Program-made: the position numbers and the translations under genes | Shown: positions 43,856 through 56,369 of the stretch, piece after piece | Numbering within the stretch: position 1 is the stretch's first letter | Layout of the letters: the number at the start of each line of letters is the position of its first letter | Notes under the pieces: generated by a model | Seen by the model: the letters and a program-made list of their open reading frames with translations, nothing else | What the model was told of the DNA's origin: nothing | Databases searched by the model: none | Source: Chiua virens | Lineage: Eukaryota > Basidiomycota > Agaricomycetes > Boletales > Boletaceae | Assembly (NCBI GenBank): GCA_019787685.1 | Contig: JAHNUO010000015.1 | Span: 248,001-312,000 of the forward strand | Direction: 5' to 3' | Length of the DNA: 64,000 nucleotides

Positions 43856-45549
43856 ACAATCTGCAAAGAAAAAAAGAAAGGAAAGGGAAGTCATTAAAAA
43901 TGACAGAGAATAGAGCAGGGCATGAGGATTGTGATTGTGAGAAGGAAGGTATTCCACCTGATGTGAGCATAAGATAGCAAACAGAGAATGAGCATGGAAA
44001 AAGAAGGTTGGGATGGGCAGGATATGCAGAATCAAAGAACTTCGAACATGTTTGGGATACATTACTGGCATGGGAAATATTGTTGTTCAAGTTAGAAATG
44101 CAAGAGCCACAATCAAGGTTGATCAAAACACTTGTGGGGAGCTCAGGTATGAGTTTGTGGCAATCTGAATGAAGTATGCCTGAAAAAAAAAGTCAGTATA
44201 GACTGACAGAAATAGGAGGAAGGGAGCATGCTAGAAAAATGAGATGCAATGAAGTCTAGAATAGTTTGAGTCTTACACAAGGGAAAAAGAGGGTCTCAAC
44301 TTTGGCACTGCAGAGGAGAGCAGGTGGTTGAAGAATGTAGAAATTGTGAGTTTTAGTTGTAGTGGTAAAGTGTTCAGACAAAGTGTGGGAACCTTGGAAA
44401 AGTCCTGCCAAGGGTGGGCTAACCTCATTTGGCTGGTCACCAGAGAAAAAATATGTACATACCTTTCATTTCTTAGTTGTCACTGATAAGTTTCACAGAC
44501 TGCCAGTGTGAGCAAACATGGACAAACTCACTCACATTTTTTTTCAGTCATGCTGTGTCCCCAGGGCATCCACTGGCAACTTGTGTTATATACGATAGTC
44601 CCAGGTAGGGCCTAGCATAGACTCAAAAGCTCCTAAGCATCTCTATAACTGCAATAACTGAAACAACTATCACAGAGAGATAAAGGGATAAGATCTACTG
44701 TAGGGTCAAGGGTTCAAGATGAGTTAGCTAGCATAGGCTACTGACAAGATGAAGAAACTCAGGCATTGCTGAAGTATGCCCTTGGGAATCTATGCCCAAG
44801 GCAACATGGCAGCACCAGCATGGACTCAGATTCTCTACTCAGACTGATGCAATCACTCACAATCAGGATCTCGCCACAGTCACAGCTGCTAGGTCAAAAC
44901 CATACCTAGGCTTCCAGTTTAATCACAGGCCTAGCAAGCCCTGGCCTAGGGCTACTGCCAGTTACAACCACAAGCTTAGAGGCATCCATTTTGTCATTCA
45001 ATCTCTATCACTGGGATTGTTATTCCTGACATCCCTGTTCTCTGTTCAAATAGGACATGCTGGCCAAAACAGGACTCATGATGAGACATTACCCACCTGA
45101 CTCCAAGGACCAAACCATGTCTTCAAGGTCAAGCACTATAAGTGCCAGTTAGTGATCACACTTAAATATCTCAACATGTACATAAGTTATTGCTAGACCC
45201 TCCAAGTCTGTCTACCACACTGATCACATACAATGCCACTGCACAGGTACAATTCTAATATGATGCTACCTTTCTTGCCACCTATCCACATGCTGAGCAT
45301 GCCCACACCGTCCTTCTCTATGCAATAATACACAGCAAGAACATGCCCCAACACAAACCCCTTGGTCTTGCTCATCAGGAGTGGCAGGTGAATGAATGCC
45401 CATTGGCAGGCCATGCCACAACCTTTGTCATCAAGATGGATGAGCATTACAAGACCATCACATTATTACCACTGGTACCTCTCTTCAAGCTCTTCCTCAG
45501 GCTTGCTTAGTGCTCAGGCTTACTATCATCATTCTGCACCCTCAGGCTA
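43856..45549. other. Unrecognised sequence with broken frames
   Basis: The + strand at 44792-45100 encodes a 102-codon frame (TQTDAITHNQDLATVTAARS), and 45180-45480 reads coherently (ATYPHAEHAHTVLLYAIIHS; FVIKMDEHYKTITLL). I recognise no family. This could be an old host gene or a transposon. Confidence 0.35.
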
Positions 45550-46104
45550 TGTTAGAGAATGTACAACTCTGAGGTTGCTAACTCCAGAACTCTAGAGTTG
45601 TAGTATTAGACAGAACTTGGCTTCAGCTTGTATGCTATGCCCTTATCACAGTCAGTCCCTGTATTTGTGGAGATACAGAGAACAGAGATTAGAGAAAACT
45701 CAACACATAGAGTGGAGTCAAGAAAGGGTAAAGACCATCAAGATCTCTTGGAGGGATCAGAGTGAGTCATATAGATAACTTAATATTCAGACTGAGGAAA
45801 TACAATTGAAGTAACTGTGGTTGGTATACTCAGAGGAAATTAGAAGATTAGTTGTGAAGTAAGGAGATGAGTAAGACAGATAAATGGGAAAGTCATAACC
45901 AGAGGTAAGTTGAATAACTTGAGAAGGCCAGAGCTGTACTCATAAGTGAGACACTGGTTTGTATACTGAAACAAAAGAAGAAACAGATGTATATAATGAA
46001 GGTCTGGAGTCATGGAGTTGCATCCTGAAGAAGAATGACCCAGAGGTAACATCTAAGCAGTCAGAGTTGGATCTGGAAGAACAGGGATAGAAAGTAAGGT
46101 CTGT
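45550..46104 (-). repeat. Degenerate LTR-A copy
   Basis: Begins TGTTAGAGAATG on + and follows the family through CCAGAACTCTAGAGTTG, CAACACATAGAGTGGAG, GTATACTCAGAGGAA and GAGCTGTACTCATAAGTGAG to about 46100. The far end is diverged and no target duplication is visible. Confidence 0.82.
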
Positions 46105-46156
46105 GTCTATATTACTGCAAGGCACTTTTAGCTGATTGTGTATCTTTTTCATGCAG

Positions 46157-47340
46157 CCAGTGAACAAGTGTCTAATGATCCACAGCAATTTAAGCAAGCT
46201 CAAGATAAGTGATGCTGACTGGCAAGTTTTAAAGGACTACGAAAATGTTCTAGAGGCATGTTCGAGTTTCTAGCCACTCAGGTTTCTACTTTGACTGATC
46301 ACTATCTGCAGGTACCCTACCATATCTAATAGACCATGTTGTATGAATTGCTTCCATGGTTGGAAAAAAGTGTCCCAGTGTTTGAGCTCTTCCTTAAGGC
46401 TTCATGTGATGGACCTTGCCATTGACCCTCCATTGAGCCTGGCCTCACAAAAGCAGAAGTGTACTACAACAAAATGAAAAACAGCCCTGCTTATACCATT
46501 GCAATATGTAAGTTCCTTTCCTCCTGCATAATATCTGAAGTCTCAAGATCACATAGTTATGGACCCATCTGTGAAATTAGCTTGGGTACATAAGTATTGG
46601 GATGAAGAAAGCAAGGCAACTAGTTGCCCATGCTGACATTATACAACTTGTATGTCCATTTGAATAGCTATCTTCTGAGGCAAGATGCTAACTATATCTA
46701 TAGATTAAGATAACTGAATACTGTGACACTATTGTACCAGAGCAAACTACCTCTGAAACTCGTCTACCTCAACCATCATTTCTGCCAGATTTGGTGAGTC
46801 AGTATGGGTTCAATGATAATGTCTGGAACCCTCCTGTCCAGGGTCTTTCCAAGATCATTGGGGAGAAATATGAAGAATATGTCTCTGCACCCCTCTAGGC
46901 TGGCCCTGATCCCCTGGTGTACTGGTTGATAAGGGAAGTCTCATTTGCTGTAAATGGCAATTGACACTGATGACCCATAGGGTGTAAAAGAGAAATTCCC
47001 AATAATTTACAGAATTGCAATGGATTGCTTACCCATACAAGCATCCACTGTGCCATGTGAACATGTGTTCTCATCAAGTGGTGAAATCAACACCTTACGA
47101 CACAATCAGATTAGCCCCACACTGATGAAGGCACTCCAAATGCTCAAGTTCTCACTTAGGCAAGAAGGTTTGAGCTTCATGCAAGGATTGATCACCTCAC
47201 AGGTTGACTTGATCTAAGATGATCCAGAGGAGAAGGATCACAATGCTAAGCTAAGTAACTGGTAACAATTTGACACAATGATCAAAGAGTTAGTTGAATA
47301 CATGGAGTGCCTTGGTATCCCTGATGAAGTTGAGCTCTTA
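46157..47340 (+). pseudogene. hAT transposase C-terminal half
   Basis: An exon begins after a TTTTCATGCAG acceptor: NKCLMIHSNLSKLKISDADW and QVLKDYENVLE (about 46160-46255). FEFLATQVSTLTDHYLQVPYH and WLEKSVPVFELFLK follow, then MDPSVKLAWVHKYWDEESK (about 46560-46615). The hAT dimerisation region is MDCLPIQASTVPCEHVFSSS (47020-47080), then NQISPTLMKALQMLKFSLRQ and DDPEEKDHNAKL. The block SxxVPCExxFSSxG is the signature of this domain. Frameshifts and stops separate the blocks. LTR-A lies just upstream, and the N-terminal half is absent. Confidence 0.88.
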
Positions 47341-47879
47341 CATTGAATGTACAGATATTGTTCCAATAGTCAATCTGACCTTATGCCACTATCATCATCA
47401 CTCATTGTCCATGTCAAGTTTCTGCTTTTTATGATGAAATTCTATCTATATACATGAGTTGCTAGTACATGGACACCCCTATGTAGTAATACTTTACTAG
47501 ATCTTTACTGCTTAGTGTATTTTCTCATAAAACATTGTGTTTGTTGACTCAAAAGTCTTGAACTGACTCAGACAGTGTTGGACTTGTGGTTGTCTAAAAT
47601 AGTCATGAGAAGTTAACTTGAAGAGTCATTTGAACTTGAACTTCAACATTTGGCAGACAACAGTTTAACTCATCCTCAATTTCCAAGGTCCAAGCACTCA
47701 AGTCTCAAGACTTGACTCTGGACCAAGAATTCTGTTATCTTGAACATGGGATTTTCAGGACACATCACAATGACAAATCCAGGCTGTCCAGCTTTGAGAG
47801 TTTCTTGGTTCAGGATCATATAGTAAGCAATCTGAACATTTTTTGCTCATATTCTGTTACTTTAGCAACTTTCAGGCAA
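47341..47879. other. No recognisable gene
   Basis: AT-rich spacer between the hAT and Harbinger remnants; no open frame of note. Confidence 0.5.
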
Positions 47880-48179
47880 TGTGTACTGTGTGACTGATAC
47901 TCTGCAGTCCAAGGATGTCATGGTTAAGATTGAGCTTCCTGAAAGAAAGCCCTCTGTTCTCAAACATTTAGCAGTCATAGAAGACATTAGTCAACCATTC
48001 TGGCTTGGAGAAGAGGGTAGAAGGAATATACTTGTACTCAATTGGTTGGGCCCTACCTTAGAAGCCACATTTAATGCTTATCAGTGTACCTTCTCTTTGT
48101 ATGCTATTGCCAATATCATTGAACAACTGGTACATACCGCCACTGATACCATGACCTTCAGACACCACAACACTCATAA

Positions 48180-48529
48180 TAACATGAAATGGCATAGATT
48201 GACCATCTGCAACACATCCATACCCATACTTCAATTTTTGTCATGTGCAGCTGTGCAACATTGTTGAATGGATCATTGGTGTTCTAAAGCAGTGGTTCCA
48301 GATCCTTGTTGTTCTGCCCTCATTCCAGATGAATAACCAGGCCAAGATTCCCCCTGCACTTTGCTACATCCACAATATCATTCACAAGTACAATCCTGAC
48401 AAGTTTAGTGAATTGGAAAGGGAAGAACAGATGGTGGAGTGCCCAGTGGATCAATTAATAATATATGGCACTCTGGCAAATAGTTTCATCACCCCTACTG
48501 AATGGGACTACATGTTGACAAAGCAGTAG
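48180..48529 (+). pseudogene. PIF/Harbinger transposase C-terminal fragment
   Basis: After a CATGTGCAG acceptor at about 48251 the frame reads LCNIVEWIIGVLKQWFQIL, then IPPALCYIHNIIHKYNPDKF and a tail with TPTEWDYML. NxVExxxGxLKxxFxIL, followed by (I)PxxLxxLHN, is the end of the DDE_4 nuclease of Harbinger elements and includes the last catalytic E (in VEW). Upstream sequence (47880-48250) has open frames but no clear match. Confidence 0.78.
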
Positions 48530-48706
48530 GAGATCATAGGGATGCTGTGGGCTGATATAATTGATATCTCCATAGCAATCCCTGTATGACTTGTGACATC
48601 TAGTTCACATTATTTTGTTGTATTGTACACATCTCAGAATAATTATGATTCAGTTACTACAGTCTAATTGCTATGCTTACAACAAAGATAAAAATACTAC
48701 TGTATA

Positions 48707-50020
48707 TTGTCCTGGTGCTCAATTTGAAGTGCTGGTGGTGTCTCCTGAGTGCTGTCCAGCCTCTGCAAGCTGTTTCTTCAACCAACAATGCCAGATTGCA
48801 TCACCACTATTAGGTAGTGTTGCAAGTAAAAGATACATATTGGTATAGTTCTGGTCATGGGTGTTAAAGATATCAATCATGGTGAGGAGTTCGTTGAGTG
48901 AAAGGAAACCTTGCTCAAGGTTTAAGAGCATGGTCTGAGCCTGGGTTCTCTTCTTTGCTACAGCATTCTGAGAGTGAGCCATCACATCATTTTTTGATGG
49001 AGTTGCTTTGTGCATGACACATTCAATGGTATCAGAATTGCTCTGAAGTGTATCTTAAATGCTGTTCAACTTGACCTGTAGTTGACAGCCGATTTCATCA
49101 GGTTTCTGTGCTGCTCACTGTTTGCAATTGCCTATAGAAACACTGGACCTGTCACTTATCACCAACCTTGTAACCAACACCATTGTCAAATTTTCATTAT
49201 CACTTTTACACTTTTTCATCATCTCTATGCAGGCTGAGATACTTGGCAATGGATTGATAGAACTTGTGGAAGAGCCAGTGATGAGGAGGGAACTGAAGGT
49301 AGTGGGAAATTAGATGAACCCAACAGAGCAGTGGAAGGAGATCTGATCAGGGCAGTGAAAAATGGCCATGTAGGAGATGTTGAGAAGATGGGTACAACAG
49401 ACAATAGGGAATATACAGAAGATGTGGGAGGATTGGATAGAGTGACACTATTAGCCATTTCCACTATGATCTCATGTGGCTGGCCAACAGCTGTTGAAGG
49501 ACCTGGTGCACATGAAGGAGACTCTTGAGCAGTTCGAAGGGCAGCAACCTTATAAGTCCCTTTGCCCTTTAACTTGACAAGATGCTGCATTTCTTCATAA
49601 TGGATCCATCCCTTATCTGTGAACTGTGACATGCCTTGCACACCTGTGCATAGAATTAGCCGGTAATATTATAACATAAACAAACTAATACCTTGATGAT
49701 GTCATCTCAAATTTGCTGAGATTCTGGTTTGATGTCCACTCCTTTCTCCAGGGAGTACACAAGTCCTGATGTAGTTGCAATTTTATGAACTATGAAAAAT
49801 GTTTTTTTCATCTAACTTATGGTCAGATCAGATAGATAAACAGTGAGATAAATTTCTTACTCTCCCCTATTTGTCCTTGCAGGTTTTTACCATCTTTCCC
49901 TTGCCATGGACTGGCTTAGGAAACTGGTCAGTGATCTCACTCCAGAATTGCTGCTTGAAGCTAAATCCTTCACCTATAATTGCCTTGTGATTTTGCACAT
50001 ATCGGAGGAGGTAATGCTTA
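48707..50020 (-). pseudogene. Myb/SANT-like protein of the Harbinger element
   Basis: Sense blocks: VQNHKAIIGEGFSFKQQFWS and GKGKMVKTCKDK (about 50005-49880) are the start of a Myb/SANT-like DNA-binding domain. GLVYSLEKGVDIKPESQQI (about 49770-49715) and KGWIHYEEMQHLVKLKGKGT (49620-49560) complete it. A Ser/Pro-rich linker follows, then a C-terminal helix region (LLNLEQGFLSLNELLTMIDI; YTNMYLLLATLPN; about 48930-48780). Introns probably lie near 49860 and 49655. This gene points at the transposase fragment (convergent), the usual two-gene layout of fungal Harbinger elements. The protein assists transposase DNA binding and nuclear import in known Harbinger systems. Confidence 0.7.
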
Positions 50021-51659
50021 TCTTCAAGATATCAGTAGGTATTTCTTGGGTTTCTACCTGACTGGCTTCCATTGCTACCAAAGTGTGAAGTCTCTCCTAC
50101 ACTGCCCTCAATGGCCTTTCCTTTGCCCTTTTTCCCTTTGGAGGTCAATAGGTAGGGTAAAGTTTGACCCATGTGTCTGGGCAGCATGGTTGGGTAGTAG
50201 AAATAATGATGTGATTGAGACAAGTAATAATCCATCACTCTGACAGTTTGCTGTTTCAAGTGGTATGTCACAGAATCAGCATCTTGGCTTGGCAACCAAC
50301 CTTGAAGCTCTGTCTCAACTGAGGGCACATGCTTTCAAAGAATCTGGGTTTGATTAGCTAGGACTGGTTTCTGTTCAAGCTCTTACAGATTTTCCCTCAT
50401 TTGCAAGACTCCTAGCTATTGCCAACCTCTCATCCTGGTTGCTAACACTATCAGTGTTGCCAAAACCTCCAACATGGACTTAGGCATAAGGCCTGAAATC
50501 TGGAATAGTAAGGGAATCATGCCAAGAGTTAACTGTAGTATCACACATGTACTGATGCTTCTTTTAGATGCTACAGTTGCTGAAAGGGGTGGGGCAGATT
50601 GACTGGTCTGGTATGTTGGGATAAGCTCTGTGATTTGTTTGATCTGGTCTGACCATTGGCATGCTCTATAATATTCAATGATCTATTGATCTGGCCAGCC
50701 AGAGCAGCCTTCCCAGTTGAACTGGGATCCCAAACAGACCATGTAATGTTCACATTATTTTAGTCTTATCACCTCCTGCACATATCAAAGCTTCCTTTAA
50801 TATTCATTCTGTCTGAACCTTCTTGATCACATCACAAAGTTGTTGGTTAAATCTCTTGGACTTCTTATTGAGGTTGGTTTCAGTGATAATGGCTTCAGAC
50901 TCCTAGGTTTCATTGTCTCCATCTAGTATAAAGGTGAGATGAAGAATCACAATGAACTATGCATCACTAATCATCTTATAAGAAACAGTAGTCTTTTTCA
51001 CAACCCTTGGGCATGAATGGACTGGCTTCACAGGAACTGAAGCAGCAGCCTGGGATGCTTCATTGCAATTTCCACATTTGCAACATATGCCATTGCTTTC
51101 TTAGTAGCGGCTGCCTTGGCTGTGTGTGTGTCTACCACTTGTTTGTCATTAGCCAGTTTCTGAGCAGGAATCTATCAAGTGACCTGAGAGTTGAGAAGAA
51201 GACCAGGGGGCTGACAATGGATATTCTAGCAGTGTGACAGGGCTCTCCAGCCTGAGAAGCACCCTCTAGCACAAATGACATAGCAAGTTCAAGGAAGTGA
51301 TGGGGTTTAAAGTTGAATGTACCAGGAAATAGAGAAAGGTTGGGAGTAAAGTTTACTCACACTAAGTGACTTCACATTCAAGCCAACTTTATCCAAATAA
51401 TGCCAGTTGTATCACAGGGACAGCACTGCCATGAGTTCAATACACAATGGTATGCCTGTCTCAAACTGAATTGTAGGCATTGGTTTAGAAACAAGTCTGA
51501 CCTTATGCAGTATCAAAATACAGTACACCCAGTATTTCCTTGATCTCCATGTCCACCTTCTCCTTACTCTTGTTCATCATCATCCTCTTCTTCCTCCCCT
51601 TGTTCACTCACTATTTCCTTCATTTTCTGTACCAGACAGGGAATTTTCATCTCATTCAG
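50021..51659. other. Mostly unrecognised
   Basis: The minus frame 50032-50328 (KGKKGKGKAIEGSVGETSH) may be an upstream exon of the Myb/SANT gene. The frame at 50571-50753 and the + frame at 51007-51237 are unrecognised. The CT-rich stretch 51560-51640 runs into the Plavaka N-terminus. Confidence 0.35.
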
Positions 51660-52484
51660 ATGATGTGAATTATAAGGCTACTCCAACACATGGGAACAGT
51701 GAGGTGAGAGGCTCCAGTCTTCTTTCTTATGTTGATGCTCAGTTCTTTGGACTGAATGACAAATTGTATAGAAATCTTCATGTCAAGCTAAGCAGTAGGT
51801 TGTTAGTAACCAACCAATATGAAAATGCTTAATATTGTTCTTACAGGTCAACCTTGCAACATTAATGGAGTATTCCTACCAGATGGCACTGAACCAGGCT
51901 CAACTCTGGAGAAAAATTGTGATGATTGGACTTCCTATCACAGGTGCTTGGAATTTGAACTCACTGAATTTTTATTCAAGCAGAATCAAATGCCTGCATC
52001 CCAAATTGATTCCTTTCTCATTATCTGGGGTGTATCTCTTCTACAGTGCAGTGGAGAACCATTGTTTACTAGTCATCAGGACATGTATGAGACAATTGAT
52101 AACTCTTTACTGGGTGATATATGTATGGTGGGAGAGTTTTGATGTCATGTATACTGGCAAGCAGCTTACTGTGGGTACCCCCCATGGATGAATGACACAT
52201 ATGAAGTTTGGTTCCAAGATTCTCACCAACTAGTGTACTCAATTCTTGGAAATCCCAAATTTGCAAGCAAGACAGACTTTCAGGCCTATTGGGAGTTTGA
52301 GATGGCTACTGATAAACACCAGGTCTTCAATACCCTCCTTGAACTCCTTATAGGTGCCACTTCACCTCTGCTAGACTACCAATCAGAGTTGGCAATTTCT
52401 GGGTCTAGTAGCCCCAACCTCTGGTATCCAACTGAAAAAATAGAGGTAAAATGGAAGTATTTTCCTGAATATATCCCAAAATGA
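51660..52484 (+). pseudogene. Plavaka transposase N-terminal fragment with a retained intron
   Basis: Exon 1 reads LSYVDAQFFGLNDKLYRNLH (about 51722-51780). The intron 51795-51846 (52 bp, GTAGGT...TTACAG) splices in frame to SSQPCNINGVFLPDGTEPGS. The frame then stays open for about 90 codons: WTSYHRCLEFELTEFLFKQN, FTSHQDMYETIDNSLLGDI and then, after a frameshift, PWMNDTYEVWFQDSHQLVYS, NPKFASKTDFQAYWEFE. These are the standard N-terminal blocks of Plavaka transposases (DWTPF-x-x-RxxFELAxFL; YDVWFRDP). The catalytic part is missing after 52484. Confidence 0.88.
51795..51846 (+). other. Spliceosomal intron in the Plavaka fragment, 52 bp
   Basis: Donor GTAGGT, acceptor TTACAG. Removing it joins two blocks conserved in Plavaka proteins in the same phase, so the intron is real rather than a frameshift. 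Confidence 0.75.
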
Positions 52485-53030
52485 GAACTGTCACCACTCA
52501 TCCTTCCCCTTTGCTTTCCTTCCCCATACATCAAACAAGAGAGAGAAGAAGATAGTGACAAAGGGAGCTTAGGAGATCTAAATGAGTATATTCACCCACC
52601 ATGTCCTGCCATTGAGCAAAGAAGGATAAATAGGTGGCATGTGAGACAACTTGGCAGATACTAATTTCCTACTTGCATGCATTCAGACTCCTTTTACAAT
52701 AGGGATGTGTACATAAATGGATACCCATGCCTTCATGCACATAATGTACTCAAGAAGCCCAAATATCTCTAGCTTCTTATGAACTATAAAAACATCCTGT
52801 ATTCTATACTAGCTTTTATTGCAGCAACTATCTTCTTCATGCTCTATATCATCTTTTACATGATTAAGCAAGTTCAGGGTACTTAATACCCTTTTCACTT
52901 CAAAGTTCAGACCAACAACTTTAGTATCCTCTTCAGGCTATACTTGCCTTATGAAGACTTTTATGGGAACCAAGTAAACAATGGTTGGGGAGCTCAGGAA
53001 ACCAATGCAGACACATGGAACTAAGCAAAC
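52485..53030. other. No recognisable gene
   Basis: AT-rich spacer; nothing seen apart from short frames. Confidence 0.5.
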
Positions 53031-54060
53031 ATGTCTATACAATATATCACTGATGCCACAGCACTTATGAACAACTCTAATGAAAAAGATGCAAACTGTT
53101 TACATACTGCTATATTTATTGTTACCAAAATGAGTGAAGCAATCTCCACTCTACAATTCAAACCCACTCCCATAGGCAAAATCAAAATATTCACAGATGC
53201 AGGAATCTATGATGGAGAAATAAGTGACTTTGAAAAATGGTGGGCCAAGATTAAAGGATGGTTGGAAATAAACAATACAACCATACCTAAATTATGGCAC
53301 ATACATCACCATAGTTGCTGTCCTCTCATGCCTAAAAGGGAAGAAAGCTTTGCAGTTTGTCAAAACTCACTTAGCAAAAGGAAATACCCTTACATGGGGA
53401 CAACTTGTCATGAACTAGAAGAAATGTTCAGACAAAACAACAAGGTTCATTAGGCTTGCACAGAGCTAGAGCACCTTACCCAAGGAACACTAAAGATAGA
53501 GAATTACCTCATTTGTTGGGAAGCACTGTGGTGACAAGTCAAATCTGACCCTTCTCATGCAATCTGGCTCCTTGAGGCAAACACAGCCTGGAGCATCATT
53601 GACCAAATCTTCAGGGATAGATCTCACATCACCCTAGAAGAGCCAATGTAAAATGACCCATTGGCACAGAAATATGAGACAGACTGGAATAAAGCAGTCA
53701 CAATATACCTTGCCTTAATCAGAACAGCAGGTAATTCAATGAAATCCCTCAATTTTGTTCACAGAGAAAGAAAAACATTTTACAAGAAAGATCCTAATAC
53801 AATGGACATAGGAGCAACCACCAATGAGAAAGACATAGATGGCTGGTTTACTGGCTGTGAAGTCAAATATGCAGGACAAAAGAAGTCCAACAAATAGTGG
53901 GACTGCGGCAGCTCAGGTCACATATCAACAGAATGTTCCAAACCTAAAAACCAGTGCAGTGAATGCAAATTCTGGGGTGGTGGACACTGAAAGAACTGTT
54001 TGTAGCACAAAAGCATCCACACAACAACCAAAAAGGAAAAGAAGCAGAAAATAGCTTCTA
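53031..54060 (+). pseudogene. Ty3/gypsy gag with two zinc knuckles
   Basis: The frame opens at 53031 (MSIQYITDATALMNNSNEKD). The capsid region is IFTDAGIYDGEISDFEKWWA (about 53190-53250), TLKIENYLICWEALW and HAIWLLEANTAWSIIDQIF (about 53555-53615). Then DPNTMDIGATTN precedes the knuckles: DCGSSGHISTEC (first Cys lost to a TAG at about 53896-53898) and CSECKFWGGGHKNC-like (about 53955-54005). Three or more stops break it. The layout (GxYDGxxxxFExWW, MDIxAT, CCHC pair) is typical of Agaricomycete gypsy gag. There is no pol downstream; instead a copia integrase scrap follows. Confidence 0.87.
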
Positions 54061-54264
54061 CTCTATCTGTACTAGCTACCATCCATTTTAACAGACACTG
54101 GCTGAAGTCTGCAGAAGTATACTTGTCAAGCATTTGTTGAACACAGATAATGTAGATATGCAGTAAGCAGTGGATTTGACATTTGACAGCATTGAAGAAA
54201 ACAAATAATAAGTGATGAGAAGAAAGGTAGGGCAATAGGTTTGAAAGGTGGGGCAATAGGTTCA

Positions 54265-54560
54265 TCCCAAGGGGAGTTACATATATGAGCAATGTGATAC
54301 TCAAGTTCACTACTGAATGTGGTATAGAGCACCAGCACACTGTCTGACATGTTCTCAGCAGAATGGCATTGCTAAATGAGCAAATCACATCCTCTCTGAG
54401 CACATTACTACTATGTTGAAGAAATCTGGCCTTGCCATGGTGTTCTGGGGTGAAGCACTTGCTGCACTTGTTCATGTCTGGAACTGATGCCCCACAGCTG
54501 CCCTGGATGATGCTACTCCCTTCATCAGCAAACTAGCCATACCCTGTGCAGAGCTGTCAA
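54265..54560 (+). pseudogene. Copia integrase fragment
   Basis: MSNVILKFTTECGIEHQHTV (54282-54341), LSEHITTMLKKSGLAMVFWG (about 54400-54450) and EALAALVHVWN, with CPTAALDDATPF. It aligns with 38395-38800 at residue level and belongs to the same LTR-B copia family or a close relative. Many transitions; stop codons at HTV*HV and VWN*CP. Confidence 0.85.
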
Positions 54561-54919
54561 GAATTATGTAAAGTCATAGATCTCATGGAGAGGTACCCAG
54601 TAATGCAGATCTCCAGAGCTCTGTGTTAGTCCTGTGGACAATGATGTCACAAAGTACTATTACCAGAAACATGCAAACTTCACAGACTATAGGGTCTAAT
54701 ATAGATCTGTAGCCACTCACTCAACAGAGCTGTCAAGGCAGGACTATTTTTGAGTTGTTACTGCATACACAGAAGCTTACTAATGAGGAACAGAATGAGC
54801 CAGCAGGCTGTGACAGAACAAATGCAACAAAATGAAACAAAACAAAATTGTGCAGCAGTGAAACTGTGATGGCAGAAAGGAAGAAAAGCACATGCAAGTC
54901 AATCTAGAATTGATTGGAA

Positions 54920-55440
54920 ATCCTCTTCAAAAGCAATGATGTTGCCTAGCTCATTGGTGGGTATGCTGAAAACATAAAGTTAGAAAGAGCAACTTCACAG
55001 AATAACTACTTACTCAGCAGAATTGGCCCATGTGACTCTCAGTGCCTGGGTCTTCATGGCATGCTTTGGGTTTCTGTCAATCACAAGTTGCATCAAGTTG
55101 AATTGCACATAAAATTTTGAGTAGCCCTGGTATTCAAATTTTCAATCTTCACAGGCCCCAGTTGCGACATACTCATCAATTGCTGCTCAAAGCTGTGAAG
55201 GAAACCATCAGCAACCAATCATGTCAGAATGAAATATTAGTACTGCAGTTGCTGCCAAGCAAACTGTCACCCGTGGAACTTTGCTGGCAAAAATGTCAGA
55301 AAATGAGATAGCTAAAGAGGAGGATTCATTGTAAAAAAATGACACAATTAGAGCACTAAGCACACGATGAGCCATGTTGTTGGCAGATTCCTAAACAAAG
55401 TGTCAGTGAAGTCAACAGGTACCAAATGGACATACCTCTT
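54920..55440 (-). pseudogene. Possible DUF6532-like fragment
   Basis: The minus strand reads ANNMAHRVLSALIVSFFYNE, SSLAISFSDIFASKVPRVTV, CLAATAV, then AAIDEYVATGACED and KFEYQGYSKFYVQFNLMQLV (about 55390-55060). The order FF-x-(5-6)-L-x-x-x-F-x-x-(LIV)P, LxATA, then a short acidic/aromatic block resembles the DUF6532 domain widespread in mushroom genomes. The family is of unknown function. Stops and frameshifts are present. Tentative. Confidence 0.35.
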
Positions 55441-56369
55441 CATCAACACCATCAAAGGTAAAAGTCAAACCTCAGATTAATCTTTGAGCCTCTGTTCTAT
55501 TGTCTGTGGGGGGGAGCTCTTCATTCAACTGGTAGAAATGTGGAACTATCTATTGAGCCTTGGACTTCAGTGTGGACCACCAGGTCATCATAGCCTCCCA
55601 GAGCTACCAAAACATTAGTACAAAATGCTGCAAGATATGTTACTTACCAAGATGGACAGTTCTTTCCAGCTAGCCCTCGTCTTCCCCCAAGATGATGACC
55701 AAACAATGTCACATGAATTGCACATAAGAGCTAAACTTCATGCATAGTACTGTAAATCATCTACATGCCATTTTTGGATCTCTATGCTACATCTATTTAC
55801 CTCTCTCAATGCAATGTTCAAAGCCCTTGTGCAAGAACCTAGTACCACAGGAGATGACCTGGCCCCAAATGGCTTACCACACAAGAAGTGTCTATTATGC
55901 TGAGAAAAAAAACAGAGTTGTAGCACTTACAGCATGTAACAAAAGGAAGCAGGAAAAAAAATTAGATCCATCACCACAGCAAGTACCTGTCACTCCACAA
56001 GAAATGGAACAGTGTGAGGGTGATGCAGCAGAAGCACAGGCCTTACAAGATGGGCAATCACCCAGCTTGAGTGAGGAGGACATGACTTAGAAATGTGAGT
56101 TATCAGCCTGGCATGAATACAAGAACTGACAGAGTAATCGAAAGGATCTGATTGTATATGAGGATAGCAACTCACAATCCAAGAGAGAAAGGTTGAGATG
56201 ACAGTGAATGATATACATATAGAAAATGACAGGATACCAATTCATATAAGAAAGCCCCCTTATCTTTCTTGTTCATGTGCCAAGCTTATTTACATGCCAT
56301 TAGAATGAAAGACCATTCAAAATTACAGAATGGTTATAAAACTCACCTTTAGTGTTGCCAAGATGACCA
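55441..56369. other. Unrecognised; one 116-codon + frame
   Basis: The frame 55740-56090 is hydrophilic at its end (KKNRVVALTACNKRKQEKK; QQVPVTPQEMEQCEGDAAEA) and has no domain I know. No repeats seen. Confidence 0.35.
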
